Assembly: GCA_003508835.1 (NCBI GenBank)
Contig: PUFA01000183.1
Location: 1,178,001-1,242,000 of the forward strand
DNA: 64,000 bases
Origin: Eonycteris spelaea
Lineage: Eukaryota; Chordata; Mammalia; Chiroptera; Pteropodidae
Reading direction: 5' to 3'
The notes under the pieces were generated by a model, which was given only the letters and a program-made list of their open reading frames with translations, was not told the origin of the DNA and did no database searches. The position numbers and the translations under genes are program-made. Numbering within the stretch: position 1 is the stretch's first letter; every line of letters begins with the position of its first letter. This document shows positions 12,014 through 24,007 of this stretch, in pieces.

Positions 12014-12355
12014 TGTTGTTTTTAAAGACTTTATTTTTAAAAGCATTTTTAGGTTCACAGTAACATTAAGAGAAAGATACAGAGATTTCCCATATATGCC
12101 CTGCCCCACACATACCTAGCCTCCTCAGTTATCAACATCCCCACCAGAGTAATACATTTGTTACAACTGATAAACCTACACTGACACATCATAATCGCTG
12201 AAAGTTCATAGTCTACATTAACATTCCTTCTTGGTGATGTATAGTCTATGAGTTTTGACAAATATATAATGACATGTATCCACCATTACAGAATCTTCAG
12301 AGTATTTTCATTGCCCTAAAAATCCTCTCTGTGTTCTACCGAGTCATCCTTCCTC
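12014..12355 (-). mobile_element. L1 3' end fragment (L1MA/L1MB-like)
   Basis: Antisense L1 3' end beginning 'AAAGACTTTATTTTTAAAAGC' and continuing 'CAGTAACATTAAGAGAAAGATACAGAGATTTCCCATA', parallel to the start of the 7030 fragment. It is heavily 5'-truncated. Confidence 0.8.
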
Positions 12356-12635
12356 CATTGTTTTGGCTTTTGGCATAAAACATTTATGGTGCTTTAGAGT
12401 TTTCAAAAGCACTTTCACACATTAATTTTACTTTTATTGTTAATTTTTAAAATATAATATCTAATGAATAGAAACCTCAATAGCATTATTACTAGTCTAC
12501 AGATAAAAAACTAAAAATTTAAGTGAAAATTCGATGCCAAAACCAAGCTCTTACTCTAAGATCATCTCCGTGGTCTGAGCCATTAGTATTTCTCAGAAGG
12601 ACTACTGCAAATGCCTCCTTTACCTATACAGTCAA

Positions 12636-12669
<34 letters not shown>

Positions 12670-13414
12670 CTTTATGTTGTTTGGAATGGTGTAGGAAAAA
12701 TGAAATGCTTGTTTTGTTCAATCTATCCAAATTTTGCCCCCACTCTGGGACAAGCCCCATTGCAGAATATGTATATTGAATATGCAGACATGTAGCATAT
12801 CCACTGTCTGCTCTCCTACATCATAATAAAGGAGTAATGTTAAATTGTTTTCTGATAAAAATTTGAAGAAAACTGGTAGAAAACTTGATGATTACAGAAA
12901 CAGATTCAGACCACCTCGCAAGATTCTACAGAAAGGAATCTGAACATAGAAAGGATCAATTCCAAGCCTCTAACTGGCCAAGAAACTTAGATGTCTCTGG
13001 GTGACAGAGCAACTAGACTGACTACTGAGAGCTACTCAAGATTATGAGATTCTGCCCATAGAAGATAAGAGCAAGGGAAATGAGAATTGAATTTCAGTTT
13101 CTGTGGGTTCAAATCCTACACAGTTTATGTCAGTTCAGTTTCTTACCTTTCATACTACATCAGAATATTTTCTTTGGCTTATAAAGTAGCCCCATGACTC
13201 CACTGTGCCCTGGTAGTTACTGGCTTCCCTCCTTCCTTGATTTACTTTGATAAATTATACACTTGTATATCAGTGTGTGATTAGCTATGGTTGGGGGAGT
13301 TGTTTGATTTTTCGACAGCACTTTCCTGAACATTTTCATTAACTAATGTTTTGGCTGCATTAAACACTTAACTTGGAATACTTACTAATATTTTTTCAAA
13401 ACTATATTTCTAAA
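12356..13414. other. Unannotated spacer with a 28-nt poly-A
   Basis: A pure A run occupies 12642-12669 with no retrogene or SINE recognisable upstream. The remainder is anonymous. The short open frame across the A run is interrupted by a poly-lysine stretch and has no other support. Confidence 0.55.
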
Positions 13415-13556
13415 TCAGGAGAACAGGGTGAATGATAGTACCTATTGAGAGATATTGTTCCAGGCACATGAATGAGGATCTAAACAAATGTAATTAGCTT
13501 GGCAAACTGCCTGACACAGTAAGTACTCAATAAATGCCCATTGCTGTCATCACTAT
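13415..13556 (+). mobile_element. MIR SINE remnant
   Basis: Matches the 3' part of MIR: 'AGTACCTATTGAGAGATATTG' and 'CTGACACAGTAAGTACTCAATAAATGCCC'. Old and diverged. Confidence 0.75.
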
Positions 13557-13951
13557 TATCAATCAAAATCAATTACGTGGCAGAATGAACTATTAATTGG
13601 AGGCCCATGATGGAAGAGGTCATAGAAAAGGAAATTCACAGGTAGTTTGAAGAAGTATTCATCAGTCGCCCTTATATTTTTGTCTAGACATCAACAAATT
13701 GCAAAAGTGACCATTAATTTCTGCACTACCCACTCTCCAAAACCGACACAATATTGAATAGATAAATAACTAGTCAAGAGAGAAGCAGAAGAAAAATCTC
13801 ATGAAAAATTTCTGCAGTTCAGACACATGTAATTTTAAGAATGTTTCATTTCCTTGCTAGGAATATATGGTAAAAACCTCTTTAGACCAGTGTGCTAAGA
13901 AATACTCTCAGTGAGATTACTCAGAATCAGGTCAGCTTTTCCATTAAGATC
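13557..13951. other. Unannotated spacer
   Basis: No repeat or gene recognised. It ends where the L1 starts at about 13952. Confidence 0.5.
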
Positions 13952-15895
13952 GGGAAGACAAGAATGTCCACTCCATCACTTCTAGTCAATATAATATTGA
14001 AAGACCTAGACACAATAATCAAATAAGAGAAAGAAATGCAGTGCATCCAAATTGGAAATGAAGATAACATGATACTATTTAGAGAAAATCCTAAAGATTC
14101 CACCAAGAAACTATTAGAATTAATAAATTAATTCATTAAAGTTGCATGATACAGAATCAATTTATAAAAATCTACTGTGTTTCTATAAAGCAGTAATGAA
14201 CAATCAGAAGAAATTAAGAAAACAATCTCATTTATAAAACAATTCCATTTACAATCTCATTTACAATAGCATAAAATACCTATAAATAAATTTAATCAAA
14301 GAGGTGAAAAACCTGTACTCTGAAAACTATAAGACACTTTAGAAAAAAATGGAAGAAACTACAAATAGATGGAAGGCTATACCTTGCTTATGGATTGGAA
14401 GAATTAATATTGTTAAAACACCCTTACTACCTAAAGCAATTTACAGATTCAATATAATCCCTGTTAAAATACCAATGGCATACAGAACAGAATTCTGAGA
14501 ACAGAATGAGAACAACTAATCCTAAAATTTATATGGACCACAAAAGTCCCCAACTAGCCAAAGAAATCTTGAGAACAAAGTGGGAGGTATCACACTCCTT
14601 GATATCAAAATATACTGTAAACAGTTCTGGCACTGAAATAAAAACAGATATATAGATTAATGGAATAGAGAATCCAGAAACAAACCCTCATTTATATGAA
14701 TGATTAATCTATGACAAAGGAGGCAAGAATATACAATGGGGTAGAGAAAGTCTCTTCAAGAAATGGTATTAGGAAAATTGGACAGACACATACAAAAAAT
14801 GAAATTGAACCACTTTCTTATCCCATATACAAAAATAAACCTAAAATGGATTAGAGAGTTAAATGTAAGACCCAAAACCATAAAACTACTAGAAGAAAAT
14901 ACAGGCAGTAAACTCTTTGACGTCATCGCTCTTAGTGATATCTTTTTGGATATTCTCCTCAGGCAAGGGACACAAAAGAAAAAATAAGCAAATGAGACTT
15001 TATCAAACTAAACAACTTTTGTACAGTGAAAGAAACCATCAGCAAAACAAAAGATGATCTATTGAATGAGAAAAAATACTTACAAATTATACATCCAGTA
15101 AGGGGTTAATACCCAACCTGTATAAGGAACTCATACAACTTATCGCCAAAAAACAAATTATCCAATTAAAAAATAGGCAGAGGTCCTGGATGGGCAGTTT
15201 ATCAGAAGACAGACAGATGGCCAATAGATGTACAGAAAGATGCTCAACATCATTTCAACAAATAATAAGTGTTGGTAAGGATGTGGAGAAAAGGGGACCA
15301 TGGTACACTGTTAGTGGGATTGTAAATTAGTCCCACCACTATGGAAAACAGTATGAAGATTCCTCAAAAAATTCAAAATAGAACTGCCATATGGTCCAGC
15401 AATTCCACTTCTCAGCATTTATCAGATATAAAAAAACGCTAATTTGAAAAGATATATACACCTCTATTTTCATTGCGGCATTATTAGTAATAACCATGAT
15501 ATGAAAGCAACCTAGATATCCATCAATAGATGAATGGATAAATGCACACACACACAACACACACACACACACACACACACATACACACACACGCACAATG
15601 GAATGCTATTCAGCAATAAAAAAAGTAAAATCTTGTCATTTGTGACAACATGGATAAACCTAGAGGATATTTTTCTAAGTGAAATCAGACAGAGAAAGAC
15701 AAATACCATATGATTTCATGTACATGTAGAATCTAAAACAAAACCCAACAAATTAATAAACATAACAAAAGAGAAACAGATCCACAGATGTAAAGAACAA
15801 ACTGATGGTTGCCAAATGGGGGATGGGGGGAGGCCTGGAGTGGGAATTTTTAAAATATAAAAATAAATAAATAATAAAAGTAGCTCTTACCAAAT
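13952..15895 (+). mobile_element. L1 3' half (reverse transcriptase onward)
   Basis: Sense L1 beginning at 'GAAGACAAGAATGTCCACTCC' in the RT domain and passing 'ATGGATTGGAAGAATTAATATTG', 'CACTTCTCAGCATTTATC' and 'GGTTGCCAAATGGGGG' to an A-rich end at 15895. It is 5'-truncated and frame-broken. The block 14229-14275 shows a small internal duplication of 'CAATCTCATTTA'. It contains a CA microsatellite at 15543-15598. Confidence 0.88.
15543..15598. repeat. (CA)n microsatellite inside L1
   Basis: An interrupted CA run between 'GATGAATGGATAAATG' and 'CAATGGAATGCTATTCAGC', the homologous L1 position expanded at 6660 and 10918. Confidence 0.93.
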
Positions 15896-15986
15896 TAAAA
15901 GAAAAAAACACTTCATAATTTTCAAAGGGTGCCCTTTGGGGAGCCCTAGAGTTTCCAGAGATATCGACAAATAAATTCTCTTAGAT

Positions 15987-16181
15987 CAGGAGATGGTAAA
16001 CTATGGCTTGTGGGTCAAATCCCGCCTGCCAGCTGTTTTTGTAAGTCATATTTGTTTACACACTGTCTACACTGCTCTCACATTACAGTGGCATGTTTTG
16101 AGACAGAGACTGTAATGGTGACCCACAAAACCAAAAATATTTACTATCTCGTTCTTTTCAGAAAAAGTCTGCCAAATCCTG
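15987..16181. mobile_element. Small hAT-type non-autonomous DNA transposon
   Basis: Starts 'CAGGAGATGGTAAAC' and ends 'GCCAAATCCTG', so the ends form a CAG...CTG inverted repeat. The interior ('GTGGGTCAAATCCCGCCTGCC', 'AAAATATTTACTATCTCG') follows a common mammalian hAT consensus beginning 'CAGTGGTCGGCAAAC'. The flanks 'TCTTAGAT' and 'TTCTAGGT' could be a decayed 8-bp target duplication (5 of 8 match). The family name is not assigned. Confidence 0.68.
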
Positions 16182-16224
16182 TTCTAGGTAATAAAAGTTT
16201 CTATTCATATGGTTAAATGTGTTT

Positions 16225-16303
16225 TTATAGATGATGATGATGATAGATTATAGATAGATGATAAATGATAGATAGAATAGAAAAATAGATAAATAAATAA
16301 AAT
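16225..16303. repeat. (GATA)n/(GATG)n imperfect microsatellite
   Basis: 'GATGATGATGATAGATTATAG' followed by GATA and AAATA repeats. Confidence 0.88.
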
Positions 16304-17024
16304 TCCAATGAGCAAAAAAATTTGATCAACAAAACATGTTCACTTTTGCTATTAGTTCCCTTGGCTCATAGATAAAATCAACAAAACTAGGAATCAGACT
16401 ATAACTAGGAAATATGATAAAGAAACTCAATTGAACAGTAAGTAGAATTCTATATTTCTCTACTTAACAAGAGACTAATAAAAATTACCCTCTAAGGATA
16501 TGTTCACATTTTCAAACTAGAACATTTTATTGTGATAAATGGAATTTTTTTTGAAAAACACGATACTTTCCTTAAATTAGAATGATTTTATTGTGCACCA
16601 TTCCCTCTCAAACATTTTGATACCTTTCCATACTTTTCCATTTTCTTCTTGCCTCAATATAAGCCCTGTCTTCCCCAAATAAGAGATCCATCACTGGTTC
16701 CTCAAAATGACTGATATGAATTAGGAAAGTTGATGTCTTCATCACCATTACTGAGCCTGGATAGTTATTCTATTCTACTTTAATACCAAAAAATTAAAAA
16801 ATGTATCATTAGAGAGTACCTACATGGAATTACCTACATGGTAAGTGATGTAATCAACTTACCTGCATAACAATAATTCCTTGATTCTAAAATATATAGT
16901 AAACATGACTTAGCTTACTGGAAGTCCTAACTTTTTAGAAATCATTTTAGATCATTGTCCAAAATTTACTGTATTGTCATGGGTAATTCTGAGACTGAAT
17001 TTCTCTACCCCATTCCCCTCAGTA
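16304..17024. other. Unannotated spacer before module C
   Basis: No gene or recognised repeat. A small local duplication of 'TACCTACATGG' lies at 16816-16842. The left limit of module C is uncertain and may lie inside this stretch. Confidence 0.5.
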
Positions 17025-18500
17025 TGTACCTCACCTTTCACTGGTGGTTCGAGTTCTATCATAGCTTACTGATGGTTCATTTGGGTCATTTCTAAAGAAT
17101 CAAAAACACACATGATCAGACTCCAAGTGATTTCATAACTTACACTTATGTTTAAAATTAGTTACAAGTAGCCTTCAATTAGTAAACTGGTTGCACTCTA
17201 AAAACTATTTGTAGATTAGTTATTTCAAAACTAGTATTTCAATTTTCCCTAGAAAATGGGCTTTACGTTGTTGTAATGAAGATCTTAGGTATGTAAAAAG
17301 CTTAATGAATCAAGAAAAGTACAATTGTTTACTGCTAAACCTAAGTCACATGTGTAACTGCACTGAAGTTGAATTTACTTCCAAATTCATCTTCAGTTTC
17401 TAGGTACACATTGTTCCAGCCTCTTCTATTTTCCTGATTATCAAGTCCCCTCACTGCATCCTTACTCTTCATGTATCATGTAAGTCTTTTCCCTTCCTGA
17501 GTTGGGTTCAAATAATTGCAAGCCTGAGTCAAGGTCTCCCTCTAATATAATGATGGGTTTATGTTTGGGATACCAGCTTTGGATGGTAGCAGAGCTCTGA
17601 CAGGTGAGGGGCAGAGCCAAGGTCTATTAGCTCCAGTATTTTCTGTTGAGAGCTCCACTGCTCCGTATCCATGGTTACCTCCTCCTTACTGCAAATAAGA
17701 TTCTCTCCTCTCCTGGCTTACTCTAAGAGAGTCTTACACATAGACTAAAGGTCAAAAATAGACTGTGAATAAGAAGTCTCCCTCTTATCACCCGCTCTTT
17801 TTTCCACCTAGACCCAAAAAGAAAGTTACCTACAGAAGCTTACAATCTCTTACTGAAACCTCTTATTGCCATGGATGCTCCCAATACCTTTCACCATTCA
17901 GATCAGTCAAATCAACTCACCCCTTGTTTATATTGTCAGAGGACTCTAAAGAGACGTCCATAACTCTGTCAAAGAGAAAAATATATAAAAAAATAAAGTC
18001 AGACATTTGGAAAGACATTTTCCTGACAGAATTACTTTTACAAAAAGTAAAAGCATGAGGAAACATGACAGAAACTAAATAAACAGTTTCAGGATATAAC
18101 ATTGGGACTTCTGAGACAGCCTCTAGGCTGTATGTGTGTACATGTGTGTTTATATGGATATCTACTAGAAAGGAAGAAAGGGAGACATGGCATTCATGAT
18201 TAAATCTCTTCTCTTCTTCCGTATTTTGTCAACCATTCACACACTCTGGAATCAATTTTGTAAATGTGAAAAAGATCTGAGAGGGTAGGGGTGAGGAGGT
18301 GAATCCAGGAAATAGCTAATAAAGAGATACAAAAAAATAAGAAGAAAATGCTGTAACAATGACTATTACAATGCCAAGGGCTAGTCACCATTTGGTAGAG
18401 AAGGCACAAGTAGGTAGGTCAAGGATAGCCTAAATTATGTTTAAATAATTTCTTGGAACTGAATCTAGAGCATGTGTTCAGAATGATTTCTTTTTCTTTA
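17025..18500. repeat. Module C: distant copy of module B
   Basis: Colinear with module B from 'CTCACCTTTCACTG' to 'TAGAGCATGTGTTCAGAATG', including the pyrimidine tract plus AG at 17795-17812 and the downstream 'AAATAAAGTCAGACA' block. By eye the copies are about 65-70 percent identical with many small indels, implying an old duplication. B and C are separated by about 10.9 kb that is largely later L1 insertions. The open frame at 17765-18058 is not the frame seen in B. Confidence 0.78.
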
Positions 18501-19179
18501 TCTGTTAATTAATTTTTTAAAATTTGGTGATATTATCCACAATCAAGACTTCGCACCACCAAGCCACTGGCTTGGGTAATGTAATCTCTCGAGAAATTGA
18601 TTTCATCTATAACATAAGACATGAAAACGCATTTTCATTTCTCAGCATCATAGATGCTGAATATTCATGATTTCATAAATATTATTGGTTTTTAGGCAGC
18701 CTACCCTCTTCACCAAATATTATGCCAAAAAATCAGCATGTGACAACATAAAATGATACATATTAACTTTCAAAAACACTTAAAGATTCTCATCAAAGTA
18801 ATACACTCCATAATTTCCTGGGAAATCTAACTGGTGGACAGAAAAGGGCTGCCAGAGGCAGTGTTGAAGAGCTCAGTGGGAGGGAAATTTTTAAGTTGTG
18901 TTCTTTCTTGCTCTTCCCTTGAGTTACTTGGAGATAATCACTGCCTTTCTCAGTAGAAACTATCTAGATAGTTAAGATAAAATTAGGGAAGCTGATAAAA
19001 ACAGAGAAAGGATGAAGAGCAATCCTTGGGCTTTCATTCCTCCACCCACCAGTCTCCTAAGACCCAAGTAACAACCTAGGGAGACTGCCTCTTCCAATGC
19101 CGCTTTCAACAGGAACTTAAAGGTGATGTACCTGACCAGAGGAATTACCTAGTCATAATGTTTCATGGTTCCTGAGACT
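18501..19179. other. Unannotated spacer
   Basis: Anonymous AT-rich DNA; no gene, RNA or repeat family that I can name. Confidence 0.5.
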
Positions 19180-19765
19180 CTCCATCCACAGGCTCATCAC
19201 CTCCTCTTATTTTAAACTTACAGAGAAAAACACACTTTAGATCCTAGCTTTCAACAAGGATTACTTATATTAGACCTCACCCTGGCCAGAACACTTTTGA
19301 AAGTGAAAAGGATGCACTATTAATAATTATGCTGAGACAACAGCCACAGACTGGCATTGTCCTGAGCAGAACTTCAGCCCTTCCGTGATATGAGTTACCA
19401 GACAGAGGGGCCAATAGCCATAAGAAATGTGAACTTAGAAATCAAAATAATTAGACACTTGAGGAGTACAAGTACTAAAAAATAAATACAACAAACTGAA
19501 CAACATATACCATCTGAAGCAGAACTATTGGAACATACTGACAAAGGCTTTTTAAAAAGCATGAGAAATATACTTAAAGATACAGAGAAACTCTCCCAGA
19601 AAATACTAGAAAAAAATAGAGAAGATATAATAAAAAAGCCAATTGATGCAAAAGATGAAAAGAAAAAGACATTGGATTATAGATATCTAAGAATAAATGA
19701 AAAAAAAATGGAAAAGAGGAAATACTTAAAAAGTAATAGACAAATTTCCCAGAAGTAAAGAATGA
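19180..19765 (+). mobile_element. Old L1/HAL1 5' region and ORF1 fragment
   Basis: Text such as 'TACCAGACAGAGGGGCCAATAGCCA', 'AATCAAAATAATTAGACACTTG' and 'GAAGCAGAACTATTGGAACATA' resembles the 5'UTR-to-ORF1 region of old mammalian L1/HAL1. The 76-residue frame 19528-19758 is lysine/glutamate-rich and coiled-coil-like, as in the ORF1 N-terminal half. No ORF2 follows. Confidence 0.5.
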
Positions 19766-19794
19766 ATATCACAGAAGTGATACTTCATCTAACA

Positions 19795-19940
19795 CACATT
19801 TAAATGGTATTTAATAAGTGTCAGGCATTGTCCCAATGCTTCACAAATATTACCTTAATTGGTCATCATTACAACTTTTAAGATAGTTACTATTATTATT
19901 TACTTTAATCAAATTGCAGATCTTGAATATTCATATATTT
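19795..19940 (-). mobile_element. MIR SINE remnant
   Basis: 'GGTATTTAATAAGTGTCAGGCATTG' followed by 'TTCACAAATATTACCTTAATTGG' and 'TACTATTATTATTTACTTTAA' matches MIR read in the antisense direction. Confidence 0.7.
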
Positions 19941-22249
19941 CTAACATCCATCATGATGAGCTAAGCCACTAATCTCACTAATAAAAATCCATTTGCGACC
20001 TTCACTGTGGCAATTAACAATGCTTCAGATGTGATTGAAATAAGACAACTGGTAGCTGTTTCTGAAAAATGGTCACCACTCCTGAACAGAACATCTTCCA
20101 TTAGGGCAACCAGCTGCCCCTACAGAAGTTTAAAGTGACTGTGACTGACACATGAATATTATTACTGGTATACTGCCTACGCTGTGGTATTTTTAAGGAA
20201 ATTGCAGGCATAAATCAACATCCTTAAATTGTGAGTGGCCAAAATTAATTTACACATAGTTTATATTTATTATGAAAGAAAGTATATGTATAGTCCTTAT
20301 TCTATCCACCAAGGCTGAGAATTATGCTTAAAATTCAGTAAATTTTAATCTTACCACTTACTTATTTTTTTGATGCATGAACCGGAGATATAAAGGGTTC
20401 CTCTTTTTTAATCTGTCCATGGTATTGTCTTGTGGTAGAATTTAATCTACACTTAATCTAAGAAAAGGAAAAGCACATATGAATTTTATATTCAATGTGT
20501 TTAAACAGATGACATCATATCAATTAGAAAGGAAGTCACACATAGAATTTATTAGGTATGGATCAGCATTTACAAAGTCTTCAATCTATATAAAATATAA
20601 ATCTACAATACTGTATAATTTTATCAATCTTGTGAAACATGTTTGGTATTTGTCATTAGTATTTTAGTTCAAGGAACAGAGGAAAATGTTTTTGAATATT
20701 CAATAAAATTTAACTTTGCCTCAAGTACAGAAGACTTTAAGGACTGCCCACTTGCTGCACAGTACTTAGAAAGTGAAACAAAACCCGTTTTAAACCATTT
20801 CCACATCATCATAATGATTTCTGATATTTCAATCCTGAAATATTCTGTAGAATAAATCAAGAGTGGGAAAGCAAAGACATGGGCCCCTTAACCTTTCACA
20901 GGGCAGATCTATGTCATGTAAGAAAACTGGAAGGCACTGGAGATTAAAAAGACATTGCCAGGTGCATTTCCAAATTAACAAGTAGTAACATTACATCTGC
21001 ACTGAGGCAGCCAAAGATGCACCACAAGCCATGAATTCTGGGCAAGAAGAAAAAAATTTTTAAAAATACAAATTTTTTTTTTTCAAAAACAGACCAATTT
21101 GGGCATAGATTTTGAGTTTTGGGCTTGGGACCCAACCACCTGTAAATTCCACACCTTCTAGGGACACCAGCTCGTATACAGTGGGAGTAGGAATCCCAAA
21201 GCTCCAGAGAGGTGGCCTCAAGAACCAGGACAGACCAAGGGGGAACTAGATTTCTAGGGTTCCCCCATCTCTGTAAGTACTGGATCTGCTTACCTGCAAG
21301 CAAAGCTGCTTTTGCTGAGGTGCTGCTGCTTGGAAAGGTCTGGGGCCTGGAGGGGCAGAGGGGCACAGGATTTAGATCCTGTGACTTGGGTACAACTTTT
21401 TTTAAGAGAGAGAGAATGTTATTGGAGATTCTGGTAGAGTTTTTGCTCCTGCTGCCTTTCAGGATAATGCTCCCCCCGTTTTTTTCATTCCTTTAAAAAT
21501 TTTTAATTTTTCCAAACCAAGCCTGTTAAGGCAGATCTTGACCCAATTCCTGGCAAGCAACAAGGTTACTGCTATTTGATCCTACATCGACCTAGTGCTT
21601 CCCCTACTTTCCTGAGGGTGCAGGGGTTCTGGGAGGGGTATGCGAGGGGAGAGAAACATATGTCCCTCTAAAATGTTATACTCTTCACAGTATCTGTGAG
21701 GATAAGAGGGGAGAAGGCAACATTTGACATTATAGAGTTCAGGGATGAGATGGGATGCCCTTGTCTGGAGATCCACACCCTGTCTTTACCTGTGCTAGTA
21801 ACAAGTTAGTACTGGAATAAGAACTCCTGTGTCCATGGCAACCCCAAACAAAAGATTCCAAGTGGTCCTAAGATTGTAGTAGAGTGAGGAATACAATGAA
21901 CATAGTTCCAGACTGCAGGGACTTAAAAACAGACGCTGTTCTCCTTATAGATGAGGAGTAGACAGATACCAGGATTAAAGATCACAGGATAATAATCTGA
22001 GTAGTCTACATCACCTGTTACTTTTTCAGGTAATGGAGAGAATGTTTCTTACATATTCTGATTCTGAAGAAGGTTGTGATGAACTCTTTTGGCTTCCCCT
22101 ATGAGTTGAAGAGAACGACCAGAGAGCTAAATGTTTTCTGGCTAATGTTAAATTTAACCAATAGGCAAGAATGGCACAGGACTCCAAAAAAATATTTTAT
22201 TTACTTAAGGTGTCATTTCTTAGGGTTGAGGTAAAGCAATCAAATATTA
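19941..22249. other. Unannotated spacer
   Basis: About 2.3 kb without a supported gene. Short frames at 20643-20855, 20944-21366 and 21212-21496 overlap one another on opposite strands and lack conserved motifs. The block 21100-21780 is less AT-rich and could hold an unrecognised old repeat or exon. Confidence 0.5.
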
Positions 22250-23930
22250 CAGGCATACCTTACAGATACTGGGAGTTCAGTTCCAGACCACCACAATAAA
22301 GCAAATATTGCAATGAAGTGAGTTACATGAAATTTTTGGTTTCCTAGTGCATATAAAAGTAATGTTTACACGATACTGTAGTCTACCAAGTGTATGATAA
22401 CATTATGTCTGAAAAAAATGCATATACCTTAATTTAAAAACACTTTATTGCTAAAAAATGCTAACCATCATCTGAGCCTCAGATTTTTTTGTAATATTTT
22501 TGCTGGTGGATCTTGCTTCAATGTTGACAGCTGCTGGCTGGTCAAGGCAGTGGTTGTTAAAGGCTGAGTGGCCTTGGCAATTTCTTAAAATGAGACAACA
22601 ATGAAGTTTGCCACACTGATTAACTTTTCCTTTCATAGATCGTGTCTCTGTAAAACGCGATGCTATTCGATAGCCTTTCACCCACAGCAGAACTTCTTTC
22701 AAAATTAGAGTCAATCTTCTCTGCTGCTATCAACCGTTTATGTAATAGGCTAGATCCTGTGTTTTCATTTCAACAATCTTTACAGCATCTTCACCAAGAA
22801 TATATTCCATCTCGAGAAACTACTTTTTTTGTTCATCCATAATAAGCAACTTCTTATCTGTTTAAATTTATCGTGAGATTACGGCAATTCAGTCCCACCT
22901 TCGGGCTCTACTTCTAATTCTAGTTCTCTTTCTCTTTCCACCACATCTGCAGGTACTTCCTCCACTGAAGTCTAAACACCTCAAAGTCATCTAAGACGGT
23001 TAGAATCAACTTCTTCCAAACTACTGTTACTGTTGATATTTTGATCTCTTTCCATGAATCATGAATGTTCTTAATGGCATCTAGAATAGTGAATCCTTTC
23101 CAGAAGGTTTTCAAATTTACTTTGCCCAAATCCATCAGAGGAATCACTATCTATGGCAGCTAAAGCCTTGTGAGATGTATTTCTTAAATAGTAAGACTTG
23201 AAAGTCAAAATTCCTCCTTGATTCATGGGCTACAGAATGGATGTTATGTTAGCAGGTATAAAAACAACATTAATCTCATTGTACATCTCTGTCAGAGCTC
23301 TTTGCATGACCAGGTGCCTTGTCAGTGAGCAGTAATATGTTGAAAGGAATCTTTTTTTTCTGATGAGGTCTCAGCAGAATGCTTAAAATATTTAGTAAAC
23401 CTTGTCGTAAATAGATGTACTGTCATTCAGACTTTATTGTTTCATCTATAGAACACGGTTAATAGATTTAGGGTAATTCTTAAGGGCCCTAAAATTTTTT
23501 ATATGATAAATGAGTATTGGCATCAATCTAAATTACAGATGCATTAGCCTCTAACAAGAAAGTTAGCCTGTCCTTTGAAAGCTTGAAGCCAGACATTGAC
23601 TTCTCTCTAGTTATGAAAGTTCTAAATGGCATTTTCTTCCAATATAAGGCTTATTTGTGTACATTAAAAATCTGTTGTTTTGTGTAGCAATGTTCATTAA
23701 TTATCTTAGATCTTCTGGATAACTTGCTGCAGTTTCTACATTAGTACTTGTAGCTTTGCCTTGAATTTTTATGTTATAGAGATGGCTTCTTTCCTTCAAC
23801 CTCACAAACCAAACTTGCAAGCTTCAAACTTTTCTGTTACTTCCTCACCTCTGTCAGCAGTCATAGAATTGAAGAGAGTTAGAATTTGTGGATTAGGCTT
23901 TGGCTTAAGAGAATGTTGAGACTGGTTTGT
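22250..23930 (-). mobile_element. Tigger1 (pogo/Tc1-mariner) DNA transposon, truncated
   Basis: The terminal repeat starts 'CAGGCATACCTTACAGATACTG' directly after a TA dinucleotide (22248-22249), the Tc1/mariner target. The next 1.65 kb follows Tigger1 closely ('CATCATCTGAGCCTCAG', 'CAAAGTCATCTAAGACGG', 'GGCATCTAGAATAGTGAATCC'). The transposase gene lies on the minus strand. The copy stops at about 23930, so its other terminal repeat and the transposase N-terminus are missing. Confidence 0.93.
22451..23925 (-). pseudogene. Tigger1 transposase remnant
   Basis: On the minus strand two open pieces keep Tigger-like protein: residues from 22714 down to 22451 ('KEVLLWVKGYRIASR', 'GKLHCCLILRNCQ') and from 23147 down to 22920 ('[14 protein letters not shown]'). 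The first is the C-terminal tail, ending near the stop expected for Tigger1. The DDE catalytic region should map to about 23200-23700 but is broken by frameshifts. The DNA-binding N-terminus is deleted. Pogo-type transposases cut and paste at TA; this copy cannot make a functional enzyme. Confidence 0.85.
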
Positions 23931-23937
23931 TTTTCTT

Positions 23938-24006
23938 CTTCTCCTGGCTTTATTGAAATATAATAGATAATTAGTTGCTCATATTTACATTGTACAATTC
24001 AATGAG
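23938..24006 (-). mobile_element. Short L1 3' end fragment
   Basis: 'CTGGCTTTATTGAAATATAATAGATAATTAG' and 'ACATTGTACAATTCAATGAG' look like the antisense 3'UTR of an L1. It breaks Tigger1 and adjoins the poly-T of the HAL1-like element. Confidence 0.6.
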
Positions 24007-24007
24007 T

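Noticed and set aside
12642..12669. Poly-A run as the tail of a processed pseudogene
   Set aside because: No recognisable spliced mRNA or SINE body upstream and no target duplication found.
21090..21500. Possible exon in the less AT-rich block
   Set aside because: Open frames on both strands overlap, there are no convincing splice sites with a conserved frame, and no recognisable domain.
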